A stretch of 64,000 nt of DNA, taken from DATEPR01 sp036491115. Lineage in GTDB: Bacteria > Actinomycetota > Actinomycetes > Mycobacteriales > Pseudonocardiaceae. The notes under the pieces are model-generated. The model was not told where the DNA came from. It did no database searches and was given only the letters and a program-made list of their open reading frames with translations. A program made the position numbers and the translations under genes. Positions within the stretch are counted from its first letter, which is position 1, and every line of letters begins with the position of its first letter. The stretch spans positions 62,001 to 126,000 of the forward strand of contig DASXCQ010000060.1 in NCBI GenBank assembly GCA_036491115.1, given 5' to 3'. This document shows, piece after piece, positions 20,995 to 31,058 of this stretch.

Positions 20995-22746
20995 GCGCCT
21001 ACCGTACGGCTGAGCACCGCCTCCAGCACGCCACGCAACTGCTTGGCCGCGTCCGCGTCGTCGGCCGGTGGGCCGGGGCTGCGCCAGGCGACGTAGCCGT
21101 CCGGCCGGACCAGCAGGCAGCCGTCCTCCTCGACGCCCGGCGCGGTGGCCCGGCGCCAGTCACCGTAGGCGTCCCGCGCGTCCCCGTCACCGACCACGAC
21201 CACCCGCAGCGGCACGCCGTGCTCCGCCGACCGGCAGGCGTCCACCCAGGCGGTGCCGGACGGCCCGGTGAGCACGGTGAAGGCACCCTTCCCGACCAGG
21301 TCGAGGCTGGAGATCCGGCGGCCGGTCGCGTCCACCAGCCAGACGTGCGGCAGCTTGGCACCGGGCCGGGTGGTCGGCCGGTGGAACAGCTCGGCGTCCC
21401 TGGTGAACGTCTCCGGTTCGTCCTCGGCCAGCACGGCGACGGAGACGTAGCGCTGGTTGAGCTCGACGCCGTGCGCGTTGAACTCGTAGTTCTTCAGCTC
21501 GATGGCGGCCTCCAGCGCGCGCCGCCGCGCCGTGCCGTCCGCTCCGGGCGCCCTGGTCGCGGCCAGGCCGGCGGTGATGGCCTCCTGGTCGCCGCCCTCG
21601 GTCATGCCCAGGGCGGCGAAGATCGGGCCGAACTGGTCGCGGGACAGGTTGGCCCGGTCCACGATCTGCCGGCCGATCGGCGCCCGTTCGGCCGAGTAGC
21701 TGGCCAGCAGGGCGGGACCCGCCTCGCCGCGGATCACCATGGCCAGCTTCCACGCCAGGTTGTACGAGTCCTGGATCGACGTGTTGGAGCCCAGGCCGTT
21801 CGACGGCGGGTGGCGGTGCACGGCGTCACCGGCACAGAACACCCGGCCGGACGTGTACTCGGTGGCGTAGCTGTGGTTCACCGTCCACAGCGACGTGGAC
21901 GTGATCTGCACCGGCAGGTCGGGCACGCCGACCAGGTCGCGCACGATGCCCGTGGCGATCGCGTCCGTCATCTCCGGCGGCGGCTGGTCGATGTCGTAAC
22001 CCCAGGTCAGCAGCCACTCGTGCCACGGCCGCACCACCCGGACCAGGCCCATCCCGATCCCGCCCAGGTGCGCGCCCGGCCGCATCACCCAGTACAGGAT
22101 GCTCGGCCGGTGGGCCACGTACTCGGCCAGATCGGCCTGGAAGACGATGTTCATGCTGCCGGCCTTGCCGCTCTGGCCGGCGATCGGCAGGCCGACCTGC
22201 TCGGCGACCAGGCTCCGCCCGCCGTCCGCGCCGATCAGGTAGCGCGCCCGCACGCGGTACTCGTCGCCCCGGATCCGGTCGCGCAGCAGCGCGGTGACGC
22301 CGTCGGCATCCTGCTCCAGCGACAGGAACTCGGTGTCGAACCGGACCTTGGCGCCACGCGCCGCCGCGTTGGTGACCAGGATCGGCTCCAGGTAGGTCTG
22401 CGGCAGGTCGATCATCCCGCACGGGCTGGCCGCCGCGTACTCGCTCGCCGAGCCGTCCGCCGTGCCCCAGGTGCGGATGCGGCCGATCTCGTCGCCGGCG
22501 ATGGCGGTGCAGAACACGGTGTCGCCCATCAGGTGCTGCGGTGTGCCCTGCGCCAGCGCCTGGTCCTCCAGCCCGAGATCGCGGAGCACCTCCAACGTCC
22601 GCTGGTTGGTGATGTGTGCCCTGGGCGTCGGGGACAGCCAGCCGTACTTGTTGATCAGCAGGACCCGGACGCCGTAGGTGGCCAGCAGCAGCGCCGCCGA
22701 ACCGCCCGCCGGGCCGGTGCCGACGACGATCACGTCGGTGTCGTAC

Positions 22747-22754
<8 letters not shown>
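20991..22754 (-). CDS. FAD-dependent aromatic hydroxylase (phenol/resorcinol-type monooxygenase)
   Basis: 587-residue class A flavoprotein monooxygenase. The FAD GxGxxG motif is VGTGPAGGSAALL near residues 11-23. The DG motif is YLIGADGGRSLV and the GD motif is FCAGDAVHRHPP. A C-terminal thioredoxin-like domain follows, as in TfdB and phenol hydroxylases. It should hydroxylate a phenol with NAD(P)H and O2. With the fused hydroxyquinol dioxygenase next to it, resorcinol or a chlorophenol-like precursor of hydroxyquinol is the likely substrate. ATG 22754 overlaps the fusion gene's end by 8 bases. Confidence 0.88.
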
Positions 22755-24678
<1,924 letters not shown>

Positions 24679-24904
24679 GGACCCAGTATCGATCCGGCCG
24701 GCCCAGGTTTCCTGCACGATCGGCGCGTCGCCCGGCAGGAAATGTGCGTGTCGGCCTGCTCGGGCGGGCGGCAGGGCCGAGCTGGGAGCGCAGAGCGACC
24801 AACGTGCGGTTCGCGAGCGGCGAACCGACCCCGACCAGCGGTCGGCACCCGGCTCAGGTGCTGGTCAGCCGGCCGTGCCGGACCAAGCCGAGCGAACCGA
24901 CGCC

Positions 24905-25771
24905 TCAGCCCGCCCGCCGCAGCGCCGCCGGAGTCGTACCCAGCTGAGCGCGCATCACCCTGGTCAGATGCTCCTGATGGGAGAACCCGCAGTTCACGGC
25001 CACCTCAGCGATGGGCAGATCACCGGCCCGCAGCAGCCGGCCGGCCGCTTCGACCCGCAGCCGAACCAGAAACCGATGCGGAGTCTGCCCGGTAGCCGCC
25101 TTGAACCGCCGGGTGAACTGGCTGACGCTCAGCCCGGTGACAGCCGCGAGATCCGCCAACGGCAGCGGCTCGGCCAGCCGACTGGCCATCAGGTCCCGCA
25201 CCTCGGCCAGCTCCCGATCGCTCAGCCCACCCGCCGGAAGCGGCCCGTTGCCGGTGCTGTGGCCACGGATGAGGTGAGCGGCGAGCAGCCCACCGAGATG
25301 GTCCACATAGGTCCGCGCGGCGGGCTCCCACCGCCGGACCACGCCGTCCAGCGCCAGGATCAGCTGCTCGACGAGCGGATCGGTGGTGCCCAGCTCCTCG
25401 GCGAGTTCGACCGACCGGTCACCGTCCCATGCGGCCTGGAGTGCGGTGTCGGCCAGGTAGACGTGGACGGTGTCGAGTCGGCCGCCCAGCTCCACGGTCA
25501 GCTCCCGGCCTGCCGGGTGCAGGAACAGCCCGCCCGGCGGTACCAGTTCCGAACTGGTCAGTTCGGCCCGGCCGCGGCGGACGGTGACCGGGCCGTTCAG
25601 GTGCAGTACCAGTAGGTGGGTGTGGGCCGGGTCGAACGCGGCCCGATACGGCTGTTCGTGCTGGGTGGACACATAGAGATCGGGCCAGCCCAGGCCCGCG
25701 CTGGTGCGGTCCGGCTCGACCCATGGCAGGCGGAGGATGCCGTTGGTGTCCAGCAGCCCCAGCTCACCCAC
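24905..25771 (-). CDS. AraC-family regulator of the aromatic operon
   Basis: 288-residue activator: an N-terminal cupin-like sensing half, then two C-terminal helix-turn-helices (LADLAAVTGLSVSQFTRRFKA and the PIAEVAVNCGFSHQEHLTRV block). I chose GTG 25771 because GGAGGAG lies just upstream; ATG 25840 is in frame but sits inside a DasR-like box and lacks a ribosome site. It precedes the hydroxyquinol genes on the same strand with a 226-base gap, so it probably activates them in response to a phenolic compound. Confidence 0.88.
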   Translation of the reverse strand: MGELGLLDTNGILRLPWVEPDRTSAGLGWPDLYVSTQHEQPYRAAFDPAHTHLLVLHLNGPVTVRRGRAELTSSELVPPGGLFLHPAGRELTVELGGRLDTVHVYLADTALQAAWDGDRSVELAEELGTTDPLVEQLILALDGVVRRWEPAARTYVDHLGGLLAAHLIRGHSTGNGPLPAGGLSDRELAEVRDLMASRLAEPLPLADLAAVTGLSVSQFTRRFKAATGQTPHRFLVRLRVEAAGRLLRAGDLPIAEVAVNCGFSHQEHLTRVMRAQLGTTPAALRRAG

Positions 25772-25839
25772 GAGCGCCTCCTCCGCGACGAGGTGCACCA
25801 ATTCTAGGTCACCGACGTCCGGGTCTTGACAAAACGACA

Positions 25840-25851
25840 TGGTCTAGTCCA
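25840..25851. promoter_or_regulatory. DasR-like (dre) operator upstream of chitinase
   Basis: TGGTCTAGTCCA differs by one base from the palindrome TGGTCTAGACCA bound by DasR, the GntR-type N-acetylglucosamine regulator, and by chitin-control systems of streptomycetes. TTGACA lies at 25825-25830. It sits between the AraC-type gene and the chitinase, 235 bases before the chitinase start. Confidence 0.7.
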
Positions 25852-26085
25852 ATTTGGGATTTACCTCGACAGGAGGCGAACAGGACGGCCACGTCGCCGG
25901 GCAGCGAACCCACAGTGCGCGGATGCGCGACTCCGGCGGCGTGACCGCCGGACGGTCTGTCCGACCGGAAGTGGGCGATGTCGTGCGTAGCCGCCGAAGA
26001 CTCGCGCTGTCCTAGCGATTCCGCATCGCCGGCCCGTCCGGAGCCCTCCACTCCCCATGCCACATCACCCTGCACAGGAGCGTCC
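25852..26085 (+). other. Long structured leader before the chitinase gene
   Basis: If transcription starts at the dre box the mRNA leader is over 200 bases. It can form several small hairpins, such as CCGGCGG/CCGCCGG and CGGTC/GACCG around 25930-25965. I do not recognise a known riboswitch class and see no convincing small ORF. A closer, unseen promoter would remove most of this leader. Confidence 0.35.
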
Positions 26086-27849
26086 ATGCGGTTACCCAAA
26101 CCTGTACTGGCCGGCGCGGTGGCGGTTGCCACGGTGCTGGCCACCGCTGTCGGAGTCACGGTGGCCACCGAGGGCACGGCCGCCGCCGCCACTCTGCCCG
26201 CACACGTGTTCGCGCCCTACTTCGAGTCCTACGCGGGCGACAGCCTGTCCGGACTCGCCAGCCAGTCCGGTGACAAGTTCCTGACGATGGCGTTCCTGCA
26301 GACGGCCAGCGCCGGGTCGTGCACTCCTGACTGGAACGGCGACACCTCGATGCCGGTGTCCTTGTCGACGTTCGGCGCCGACATCAACACCATCCGGGCG
26401 GGCGGCGGCGACGTGATCCCGTCCTTCGGCGGTTTCGCCGCCGACGACACGGGCACCGAACTGGCCGACAGCTGCACCAACGTGGCCTCGATCGCGGCCG
26501 CCTACGAGAACGTCATCACCACCTACAACGTGACCAGGCTGGACCTGGACACCGAGGACAACTCGCTGACCAACACCGCAGGCATCGACCGGCGGAACAA
26601 GGCGATCGCCATGGTCGAGTCGTGGGCCGCGGCCAACGGCCGGACCGTCCAGTTCTCCTACACGCTGCCGACCACGACCACCGGACTCGCGGCCAGCGGC
26701 CTCAACGTGCTGAAGAACGCGGTGGCTGACAACGCGCGCATCGACATCGTCAACATCATGACGTTCGACTACTTCGACGGCGCGAGCCACGAGATGGCCA
26801 ACGACACCGAGACCGCGGCCAGCGGCCTGGTGAGCCAACTCGGATCGCTGTTCCCCGGCAAGACCACGACGCAGCTGTGGTCGATGGTCGGCGTCACCGA
26901 GATGCCGGGTGTCGACGACTTCGGTCCTGCCGAGACGTTCACCACCGCCGACGCCACGGCGGTGGAGAACTGGGCCGTGACCAAGGGCATCTCGTCGCTG
27001 TCGTTCTGGGCGCTGCAGCGGGACAACGGCAGTTGCCCGGGTAGCGGCGCGTCGGACAGCTGCTCCGGCATCTCCCAGACGACGTGGCAGTTCAGCCACA
27101 CGTTCGCGCCGTTCTCCGGTGGCGCGGTCACCGCGCCGGCCAACGACTTCTCGGTCTCGGTGGCGCCGGGTGCCGCGTCGGTGGCCGCGGGCGGTTCGGC
27201 GTCGGCCACGGTCGGTACCGCCGTGACTTCCGGTTCGGCCCAGTCGGTCAGCCTGTCCGCGACGGGCGCGCCGACCGGCGCGACCGTGTCGTTCACGCCG
27301 GCATCGGTGACCGCGGGCGGTTCGGCGACGCTCACGGTGACCACGTCGGCGTCGACACCTGCCGGCACGTACTCGATCATCGTGAACGGGTCGGCCACGT
27401 CCGGCAGGCACACGTCGACGTACACGCTGACCGTCACGGGCGGCGGCACCACCACCCCGCCGCCCACCGGCTTGCTGACCAACGGGGGTTTCGAGTCGGG
27501 CAGCCTGTCCCCGTGGACCGGCCAGCCGGGTGACGCGGTGGTCAGCACGCCGGTGCACTCGGGCACCCACGCGCTGCTGATCAGCGCCACCGACAGCCAG
27601 ACCGGTGAGGTGGACCAGACCGTCACGCTGGCACCCAACTCCAGCCACGTGCTGACCGCGTGGGTGCAGGGCAACTTCGCCTTCATCGGGGTGTCCGGCG
27701 GGGCCTCCGCCAGCACGTGGACCACGTCCGCGGGCTTCACCCAGCTGACGGTGCCGTTCACCACCGGCGCGTCGGGCACGGTCACCGTGTTCGTGCACGG
27801 GTGGTTCGCCCAGGGCAACGTCGTCGCGGACGACGTCAGCCTGAGCTGA
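26086..27849 (+). CDS. Secreted chitinase, GH18 with Ig-like and C-terminal binding domains
   Basis: 587-residue exported endochitinase. ATG 26086 follows CAGGAGC and begins a Sec signal peptide (AGAVAVATVLATAVGV). The GH18 domain spans about 35-355 with catalytic Glu in LDLDTEDN; the first Asp of the DxxDxDxE motif is replaced by Thr, as in several ChiC/ChiD-type bacterial enzymes. An Ig-like repeat follows (about 365-455, PASVTAGGSATLTV), then a Pro/Thr linker and a jelly-roll carbohydrate-binding domain beginning LLTNGGFESG. Expression is probably controlled by the upstream DasR-like box. It degrades chitin outside the cell. Confidence 0.92.
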   Translation: MRLPKPVLAGAVAVATVLATAVGVTVATEGTAAAATLPAHVFAPYFESYAGDSLSGLASQSGDKFLTMAFLQTASAGSCTPDWNGDTSMPVSLSTFGADINTIRAGGGDVIPSFGGFAADDTGTELADSCTNVASIAAAYENVITTYNVTRLDLDTEDNSLTNTAGIDRRNKAIAMVESWAAANGRTVQFSYTLPTTTTGLAASGLNVLKNAVADNARIDIVNIMTFDYFDGASHEMANDTETAASGLVSQLGSLFPGKTTTQLWSMVGVTEMPGVDDFGPAETFTTADATAVENWAVTKGISSLSFWALQRDNGSCPGSGASDSCSGISQTTWQFSHTFAPFSGGAVTAPANDFSVSVAPGAASVAAGGSASATVGTAVTSGSAQSVSLSATGAPTGATVSFTPASVTAGGSATLTVTTSASTPAGTYSIIVNGSATSGRHTSTYTLTVTGGGTTTPPPTGLLTNGGFESGSLSPWTGQPGDAVVSTPVHSGTHALLISATDSQTGEVDQTVTLAPNSSHVLTAWVQGNFAFIGVSGGASASTWTTSAGFTQLTVPFTTGASGTVTVFVHGWFAQGNVVADDVSLS

Positions 27850-27860
27850 CGAACACCCCG

Positions 27861-27896
27861 ACGGTCCGCCCGGACTCGTCCGGGCGGACCGTTTCG
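27861..27896 (+). terminator. Rho-independent terminator after chitinase
   Basis: A perfect 14-base stem (27861-27874 with 27879-27892) around the tetraloop CTCG is followed by TTTCG. It starts 11 bases after the chitinase stop. Confidence 0.85.
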
Positions 27897-27933
27897 CCGC
27901 TGCCGGAAAGGGTGCGTTCGCCCGGCTCGGGAG

Positions 27934-27939
27934 TAACGT
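27934..27939 (+). promoter_or_regulatory. -10 element for leaderless GH36 mRNA
   Basis: TAACGT ends 8 bases before ATG 27948 with no ribosome-binding sequence between, consistent with a leaderless or near-leaderless start. Confidence 0.5.
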
Positions 27940-27947
27940 CTGGGCCC

Positions 27948-29969
27948 ATGTCGATCGTGTTCGCCGAAGCGGAACGGTTGTGGCTGCTGGCAACTCCCCA
28001 CTCGGCCTACGCGCTGCGGATCGGCGCCGACGACGTGCCGGAACACGTTCACTGGGGTGCCCCGCTGGCCGTGCCGGACGTGGTCGGCCTGCCGGGTCGC
28101 GGCGAGGAGTTCGCCGTCGAGGGCGGTGTGCGGTTCGGGCCGCCGTCGCTTGTCGTGCGGTTCGCCGACGGCACGTCGGTCGTGGAGTGGCGGTACGAGG
28201 GTCACGACGTCGACGGCGACACGCTGGCCGTCCACCTCGCCGAGCGGCACTACCCGCTGCGGGTGACGCTGCACTACCGGATCCACGACGACAGCGACGT
28301 GATCGAGCGGTGGACCACCGTCACCAACACCGGCACCGAGCCGATCTCCTTGCTGCGCCTGGATTCCGCGCAGTGGACACCGCCCGCGCCATGCGGCTGC
28401 CGGCTGAGCCACGCGGTCGGCGGGTGGAGTGGTGAGCACCAGGTCCGGCGGACCGAGGTGCCGGTTGCCGAGACGGTGTTGACCAGCAGGCGCGGCACCA
28501 ACGGGTTCCGGTCGCCGTGGCTGATGGTGGACGACGGATCGGCGGGCGAGGACCACGGTGACGTCTGGTCGGGTGCCCTGGCGTGGAGCGGCAGTTGGCG
28601 GATCTCGCTTCATCGCGAGCCGGCCGGCGTGATGGGGTGGACCGGCGGGTTCGGTCACGAGGGCCTGGTGTGGTCGCTGGGCGAGGGCGAGTCGCTGATC
28701 ACGCCGGTGTTCGCGGGCTGCTTCAGCCGGGGCGGGTTCGGCGCGGCCAGCCGGGCGTGGCACGCGTTCGTCCGGGGACATGTGCTGCCGAGGCCCGGCG
28801 AGCTGCGGCCGGTGCTGTACAACTCGTGGGAGGCAACGGGTTTCGCCGTCGATGATGCCGGCCAGCGGGAGCTGGCGTCGATCGCGGCGCGGGTCGGCGT
28901 CGAACTGTTCGTGATGGACGACGGGTGGTTCGGCGCCCGGCGCGACGACCATGCCGGGCTCGGCGACTGGACGCCGTACCCGGCTGCGTTCCCGGACGGC
29001 CTGCGACCGCTGGCCGAGCACGTGCACGGGTTGGGCATGCTGTTCGGGCTGTGGGTCGAGCCGGAGATGGTCAACCGGGACAGCGACCTGTACCGCGAGC
29101 ACCCGGACTGGGTGCTGCACCAGGCCGACCGGCGCCGGACCGAGGTGCGCAACCAGCTGGTGCTCAACTTCGGCCGTGCCGACGTGGCCGAGTGGGCGTT
29201 CGGATGGCTGACCGCGCTGGTCGGCGACCACGACGTCGACTACCTGAAGTGGGACTGCAACCGGCCGTTCACCGAGGCGGGGCCGGGCGACCGGCTGTGG
29301 GTGGACCATGTCCGGGCGGTCTACCGGATCATGGCGCGGCTGCGCGCGGACCACCCGAGGTTGCGCATCGAGTCGTGTGCCAGTGGCGGCGGGCGGACCG
29401 ACATCGGCGTGCTCGCCCACACCGACCAGGTGTGGACTTCGGACAACACCGACGCCGTCGACCGGCTGGCCATCCAGCACGGCTTCAGCCAGGTGTACCC
29501 GGCGCAGACGATGGCCGCGTGGGTCACCGACTGCCCGAACCCGATCACCGGCCGGACGACACCGCTGGAGTTCCGGTTCCACTCGGCCATGGCGGGCGCG
29601 CTGGGCATCGGCGGCGACCTGACCCGCTGGTCCACCGACGACCTGTCGCTCGCGGCCCGGATGATCGGCGAGTACCGGGAGATCCGGCCGGTGGTGCAGC
29701 GCGGCAGGCAGTACCGGTTGGTCTGGGGCGGCCCGCTGACGGTGGTCGAGTACGTGACTGGCGACGACGTCGTCGTGCTGGCGTGGCGGGTCGGCGAGCA
29801 CTACGGAGCGCCGAGCTCGCCGGTTCGACTGGCCGGGCTGAGTCCCGTCGCCCGGTATACGGATTCGCGAGCCGTCTACAGTGGAGCATTCCTGACCGAG
29901 GCCGGGATCGACCTCGGTCTGCCGCGCGGTGACCAGGTCAGCACCCTGATCCGGCTACGCCGGGCCTGA
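27948..29969 (+). CDS. Alpha-galactosidase, glycoside hydrolase family 36
   Basis: 673-residue retaining GH36 enzyme without signal peptide, so cytoplasmic. The N-terminal beta-sandwich is followed by the catalytic barrel with the nucleophile Asp in LKWDCNR, acid/base Asp in WTSDNTD, and family motifs MDDGWFG, GLWVEPEMV and ESCASGGGR. It removes alpha-galactose from raffinose-type sugars and galactomannan fragments. It lies alone between two terminators. ATG 27948 is chosen because the long upstream frame runs through the chitinase gene and its terminator. Confidence 0.93.
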   Translation: MSIVFAEAERLWLLATPHSAYALRIGADDVPEHVHWGAPLAVPDVVGLPGRGEEFAVEGGVRFGPPSLVVRFADGTSVVEWRYEGHDVDGDTLAVHLAERHYPLRVTLHYRIHDDSDVIERWTTVTNTGTEPISLLRLDSAQWTPPAPCGCRLSHAVGGWSGEHQVRRTEVPVAETVLTSRRGTNGFRSPWLMVDDGSAGEDHGDVWSGALAWSGSWRISLHREPAGVMGWTGGFGHEGLVWSLGEGESLITPVFAGCFSRGGFGAASRAWHAFVRGHVLPRPGELRPVLYNSWEATGFAVDDAGQRELASIAARVGVELFVMDDGWFGARRDDHAGLGDWTPYPAAFPDGLRPLAEHVHGLGMLFGLWVEPEMVNRDSDLYREHPDWVLHQADRRRTEVRNQLVLNFGRADVAEWAFGWLTALVGDHDVDYLKWDCNRPFTEAGPGDRLWVDHVRAVYRIMARLRADHPRLRIESCASGGGRTDIGVLAHTDQVWTSDNTDAVDRLAIQHGFSQVYPAQTMAAWVTDCPNPITGRTTPLEFRFHSAMAGALGIGGDLTRWSTDDLSLAARMIGEYREIRPVVQRGRQYRLVWGGPLTVVEYVTGDDVVVLAWRVGEHYGAPSSPVRLAGLSPVARYTDSRAVYSGAFLTEAGIDLGLPRGDQVSTLIRLRRA

Positions 29970-29973
29970 CGGT

Positions 29974-30001
29974 GCCGCTCCCCCAGCGTGGCGGGAGCGG
30001 C
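29974..30001. terminator. Bidirectional terminator hairpin
   Basis: GCCGCTCCC (29974-29982) pairs with GGGAGCGGC (29993-30001) across a 10-base loop, between the convergent GH36 and DUF742 genes. Confidence 0.65.
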
Positions 30002-30011
30002 TGGTCGTCGG

Positions 30012-30566
30012 CTACAGCCTGCGCAGGCCGGACAGGATCCGTTCCATCAGGGCCAGATCGGGGCTCTCGCCGTCCACCGATGCCGTGTCGTGGACCGAGA
30101 GCAGGCCGTCCATCGCCATGTCGCCTGCCAACACCTTGGCCACGCCCAGCGGGAGGGTCAGCAGCGCGGCCACCTCGGCGATCGAGCGGGGCTGCTGGCA
30201 CAGGTTGGCGATGGCGTGGTACTCGCTGGGGGTGGTGTCGTCGGTCTCGTCGTAGCGACGGGTGGTCGACAGGAGGGTTTCGATCTCGAAGCGGTACCTG
30301 GCTGTCGTCCGCCCCCGAGTCCAGGCATAGGGCCGGACCGCCGCGGGCGCCTCATCGTCCATGTCCTGCTCGTCCGGTGTCGGCGTCCAGGCAGGCGGGG
30401 GTAGTGGCGGATGCGACGGGTGCTCGGACGGGCCGGCTCCCCTGCGGCGACGGTCCACGGGTAGGCCGTCGAGTAGGTCGCCGTACGTCGACGGCTCGTC
30501 GGAACGCGGGACCGGCGGAGGGACACGGTCGCGTCGTGGGGAATCCGGGCGGCTGGTCATGACCAT
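30012..30566 (-). CDS. DUF742 protein of a conservon (CvnC-like)
   Basis: 184-residue cytoplasmic protein. A proline- and arginine-rich N-terminal half leads into a DUF742 winged-helix domain (about 85-184) with VRPYAWTRGRT, PSEYHAIANLCQQPRSIAEVAA split over two helices, and PLGVAKVLAGDMA. In streptomycete conservons this partner works with CvnA, CvnB and CvnD in a G-protein-like membrane complex. ATG 30566 overlaps the roadblock gene's stop (ATGA). Usually a GTPase gene (cvnD) follows directly, but here the convergent alpha-galactosidase gene follows instead. Confidence 0.88.
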   Translation of the reverse strand: MVMTSRPDSPRRDRVPPPVPRSDEPSTYGDLLDGLPVDRRRRGAGPSEHPSHPPLPPPAWTPTPDEQDMDDEAPAAVRPYAWTRGRTTARYRFEIETLLSTTRRYDETDDTTPSEYHAIANLCQQPRSIAEVAALLTLPLGVAKVLAGDMAMDGLLSVHDTASVDGESPDLALMERILSGLRRL

Positions 30567-31009
30567 CACGCGGGTTGACGGGCCGCTGACGACTGCTTCA
30601 GCACGTGGAGTTCCGCCCTCAGCTCCGGCGTGAGGATCTGGCCGACCTGGTCGACCAGCACGGTCATCTCGTAAGCCACCTGCCCGACGCTGGACTCCGG
30701 CGACGCGAGCACCGCCAGACACGAGCCGTCCCGCACCGACATCAGCAGGAGCACGCCCCGCTCCATCTCCACCACGGTCCGGACCACCTCGCCGCCGTCC
30801 AGGCACCGGGCCGCGCCCTGGGTGAGCCCGACGACACCGGACGCGATCGACGAGAGCTGGTCGGCGCGGTCGGCGGGCAGCCGGGACGACGCGGCGAGCA
30901 GCAGTCCGTCCACCGACACGACGACGGCGTGCACCACGCCGGGAACCTGCTCGGTGAAGTTGGCGATCAACCAGCCGAACTGGTTGATCTGACGTGATTG
31001 CTCAGTCAT
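30566..31009 (-). CDS. Roadblock/LC7-domain protein of a conservon (CvnB-like)
   Basis: 147-residue roadblock/LC7 protein, a fold that in MglB-type proteins regulates small Ras-like GTPases. Characteristic segments are FTEQVPGVVHAVVVSVDGLLL-type strands (near 15-40) and ASGVVGLTQGA. ATG 31009 gives the family-like start MTEQSRQINQF; the longer upstream frame covers the gap to the kinase. It overlaps the DUF742 gene by 4 bases, so the two are translationally coupled. Confidence 0.92.
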   Translation of the reverse strand: MTEQSRQINQFGWLIANFTEQVPGVVHAVVVSVDGLLLAASSRLPADRADQLSSIASGVVGLTQGAARCLDGGEVVRTVVEMERGVLLLMSVRDGSCLAVLASPESSVGQVAYEMTVLVDQVGQILTPELRAELHVLKQSSAARQPA

Positions 31010-31058
31010 CGACGGTCTCCTCGACCCGAGGCCAGGCCTCTGTGTCCGCTGCTGGGCG

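Noticed and set aside
25852..26085. Known riboswitch in the chitinase leader
   Set aside because: I compared it by eye with c-di-AMP and c-di-GMP riboswitch patterns and found no matching core motifs, only small hairpins.
26769..29801. 1010-codon minus-strand frame
   Set aside because: It is antisense to both chitinase and alpha-galactosidase; a GC-bias shadow without domain features.
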